Origin: Thinopyrum elongatum
Lineage: Eukaryota > Streptophyta > Magnoliopsida > Poales > Poaceae
Direction of reading: 5' to 3'
NCBI GenBank assembly: GCA_011799875.1
Contig: CM022298.1
Coordinates: 290,226,366 to 290,290,365, forward strand
Length of the DNA stretch: 64,000 nucleotides
Under the pieces are notes generated by a model. The model had not been told where the DNA came from and searched no databases. It saw only the letters and a list, made by a program, of their open reading frames with translations. This document shows, piece by piece, positions 62,640 through 64,000 of the stretch. The stretch's first letter is position 1. Every line of letters starts with the position of its first letter. The translations under genes and the position numbers were made by a program.

Positions 62640-64000
62640 ATGGTGAGCGAGGACAGAGTAGTGGGCGTCGATGGTTATGAATTTCGTGCCACTATCATCT
62701 CCCACGCATCCACCATTTCCCCCGTCCTCTCCCCTCTCTCCTCTTTCACCGGTAGCAACCACAACCGGGGACGGGGCGCAGGAAGGCGAAGGCGTAGCGT
62801 GGGCGGCATCCGCTGCTCGTCGCCGGCGTAGGTATGGTCCCTTCCCGTCCTTGAATCTTCTTCCCTTGCCGTTTACCCCCTTGACGCGGTCGTTTGCTGG
62901 TGGTCGTCGACGGGGGAAGCAGTGGTTACCGCGGTGTTAGAGGGGTGGCGGTGCTTACCTTGGCGGCGAGGAGGCAGTTTTGTCGTGATCTCGAATTTTT
63001 GAGTTCTACCGCAACGTTGTATGGCGATGTCCTTTGCTATTTTGTCGGTTAGATCCCGTCTCAGATAGGCACATCCACATCACGTAGTTACGGCGAGGGA
63101 TTTTGGTTCGGCGCCTCGGAAATCTAGGGTGATTTTAGGTTGATTTTGTAGTTTCCCTTCAAAACCCTAGATAGGCAATTTTGGTTCGAACTTGATGTGG
63201 TAGAGAAATCAGTAGTTGTGTTGATCCTCTTTTCGATTTTGGGGTTGTTATTTTTTCTACACACTTGCAACTGAGGTGTATCCAGTTGGCATTTGTAGGG
63301 GTATGAGTTGCACCAAAACAAAATGCAGTTGACTACCTTGGTTTGGGGATGGTGTAGTTTATGTGTAGGAGAGGTACATTCAACTTGACTAAACTTGTTG
63401 TAACTATGCATTTTGTACTGTGAGGGTGTGTAACGGAAACAAGTTTTGTGTGCAACTACATGCCTTTTAGCATGCAACTTGAAGAAATGATATGTGCAAT
63501 CAGAAGTTGACACTGTGCACAACCTGTTTTTTTTCAATGAAAATGGGTGTAGAAGGAGAAACTAGTGGAAGCAAAGGAGGGATAATTTCATTACACATGT
63601 GCTTTTCGTAGAGAAGGCTTTTTTGAGGAAGCTTGATGTGTTATGCGTGTTGTGTTCATTTTTTTGTAATTGCCCATTCTTGTTGTTTTTGTCTCATGCA
63701 CGGGAATGTACCGCAGTCTAATCGGCGAAATTAGAAAAGGACTACCGAGCGGGCCCTTCGCACCTCCGCTGACGAGGGTGATGAAGTTCAGGTAAGGATC
63801 TTGGATAACCTAAACAGCTGTTTCCCGTACTTGAGGCATTGTATGAAATTATTATTTTTTCAGTATGAGTAACTAGGCTCTAACATATGGTTTTTTGGTG
63901 TTTTGTATGTCTATTTTTTATTTTATTTTATGCTCCTTCTCCTGATTTTCTTTTGTGTCATGCATGTAGGGAGATGATGGTGATCAATACCATCTTGTAA
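62640..64000 (+). other. Possible 5' part of a further transcript, running out of the window
   Basis: 62640-62830 is a GC-rich first-exon-like block. Near 63717-63791 an exon-like stretch is bounded by CCGCAG and AG|GTAAGG, and another begins after GCATGTAG at about 63971. Two frames stay open across the last junction. One gives an acidic sequence (SADEGDEVQ then GDDGDQYH). The other starts at an ATG at 63706 and ends at the window edge. I do not recognise a family. The rest is AT-rich and intron-like. Confidence 0.3.

Overview
The window looks like nuclear DNA of a large-genome grass, most likely a Triticeae species (wheat, Aegilops, barley or rye group). The grounds are spliced plant genes, nested LTR retrotransposons with 1-3 kb LTRs, Stowaway MITEs with CTCCCTCCGT ends and TA duplications, an Au-type SINE, and Helitrons with TCTATAC/CTAG ends. 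I saw no bacterial genes, rRNA, tRNA genes or CRISPR.

Layout. 1-1339: no recognisable gene. About 1340-7760: a giant inverted repeat (arms of 2-3 kb around a 0.3 kb spacer) with no transposase. 8168-40670: a degenerate Sirevirus-type Ty1/copia element on the minus strand, split by two later insertions. The first (13539-26806, TSD gacat) is a Ty3/gypsy Tat-lineage element. Antisense to its own gag-pol it carries an intact four-exon gene with its own TATA box. The second (27860-37175, TSD caaga) is a chromodomain (Tekay-type) gypsy element that has lost gag. The Sirevirus 5' LTR (39210-40670) abuts the 5' part of an Athila-type gypsy element (40671-44588). Next comes the 5' half of an endogenous pararetrovirus (Caulimoviridae, 44589 to about 48420): promoter with an 18-bp tandem repeat, leader, tRNA-Met primer site, a coiled-coil ORF, a movement-protein ORF broken by a MITE, and the start of a coat-protein-like region. 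48.4-52.3 kb is intergenic, with MITEs, Helitrons and simple repeats.

The gene-bearing end is 52.3-64 kb. It holds two conserved single-copy-type genes, both on the minus strand and apparently intact: the mitochondrial F1-ATPase delta subunit (two exons, 206 aa) and the regulatory beta subunit of protein kinase CK2 (five exons, 269 aa). Between them lies a TIR-bounded element that carries a scrambled F-box/kelch gene fragment and ends about 220 bp upstream of the ATPase start codon. The 3.7-kb first intron of the CK2 gene has collected two Stowaway MITEs, a Helitron, a SINE and a polyadenylated retroposed insert. A possible further transcript leaves the window on the plus strand.

All coordinates were read by eye. 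Exon joins were checked for reading frame and GT/AG sites. Family names come from recognised motifs, not from searches.
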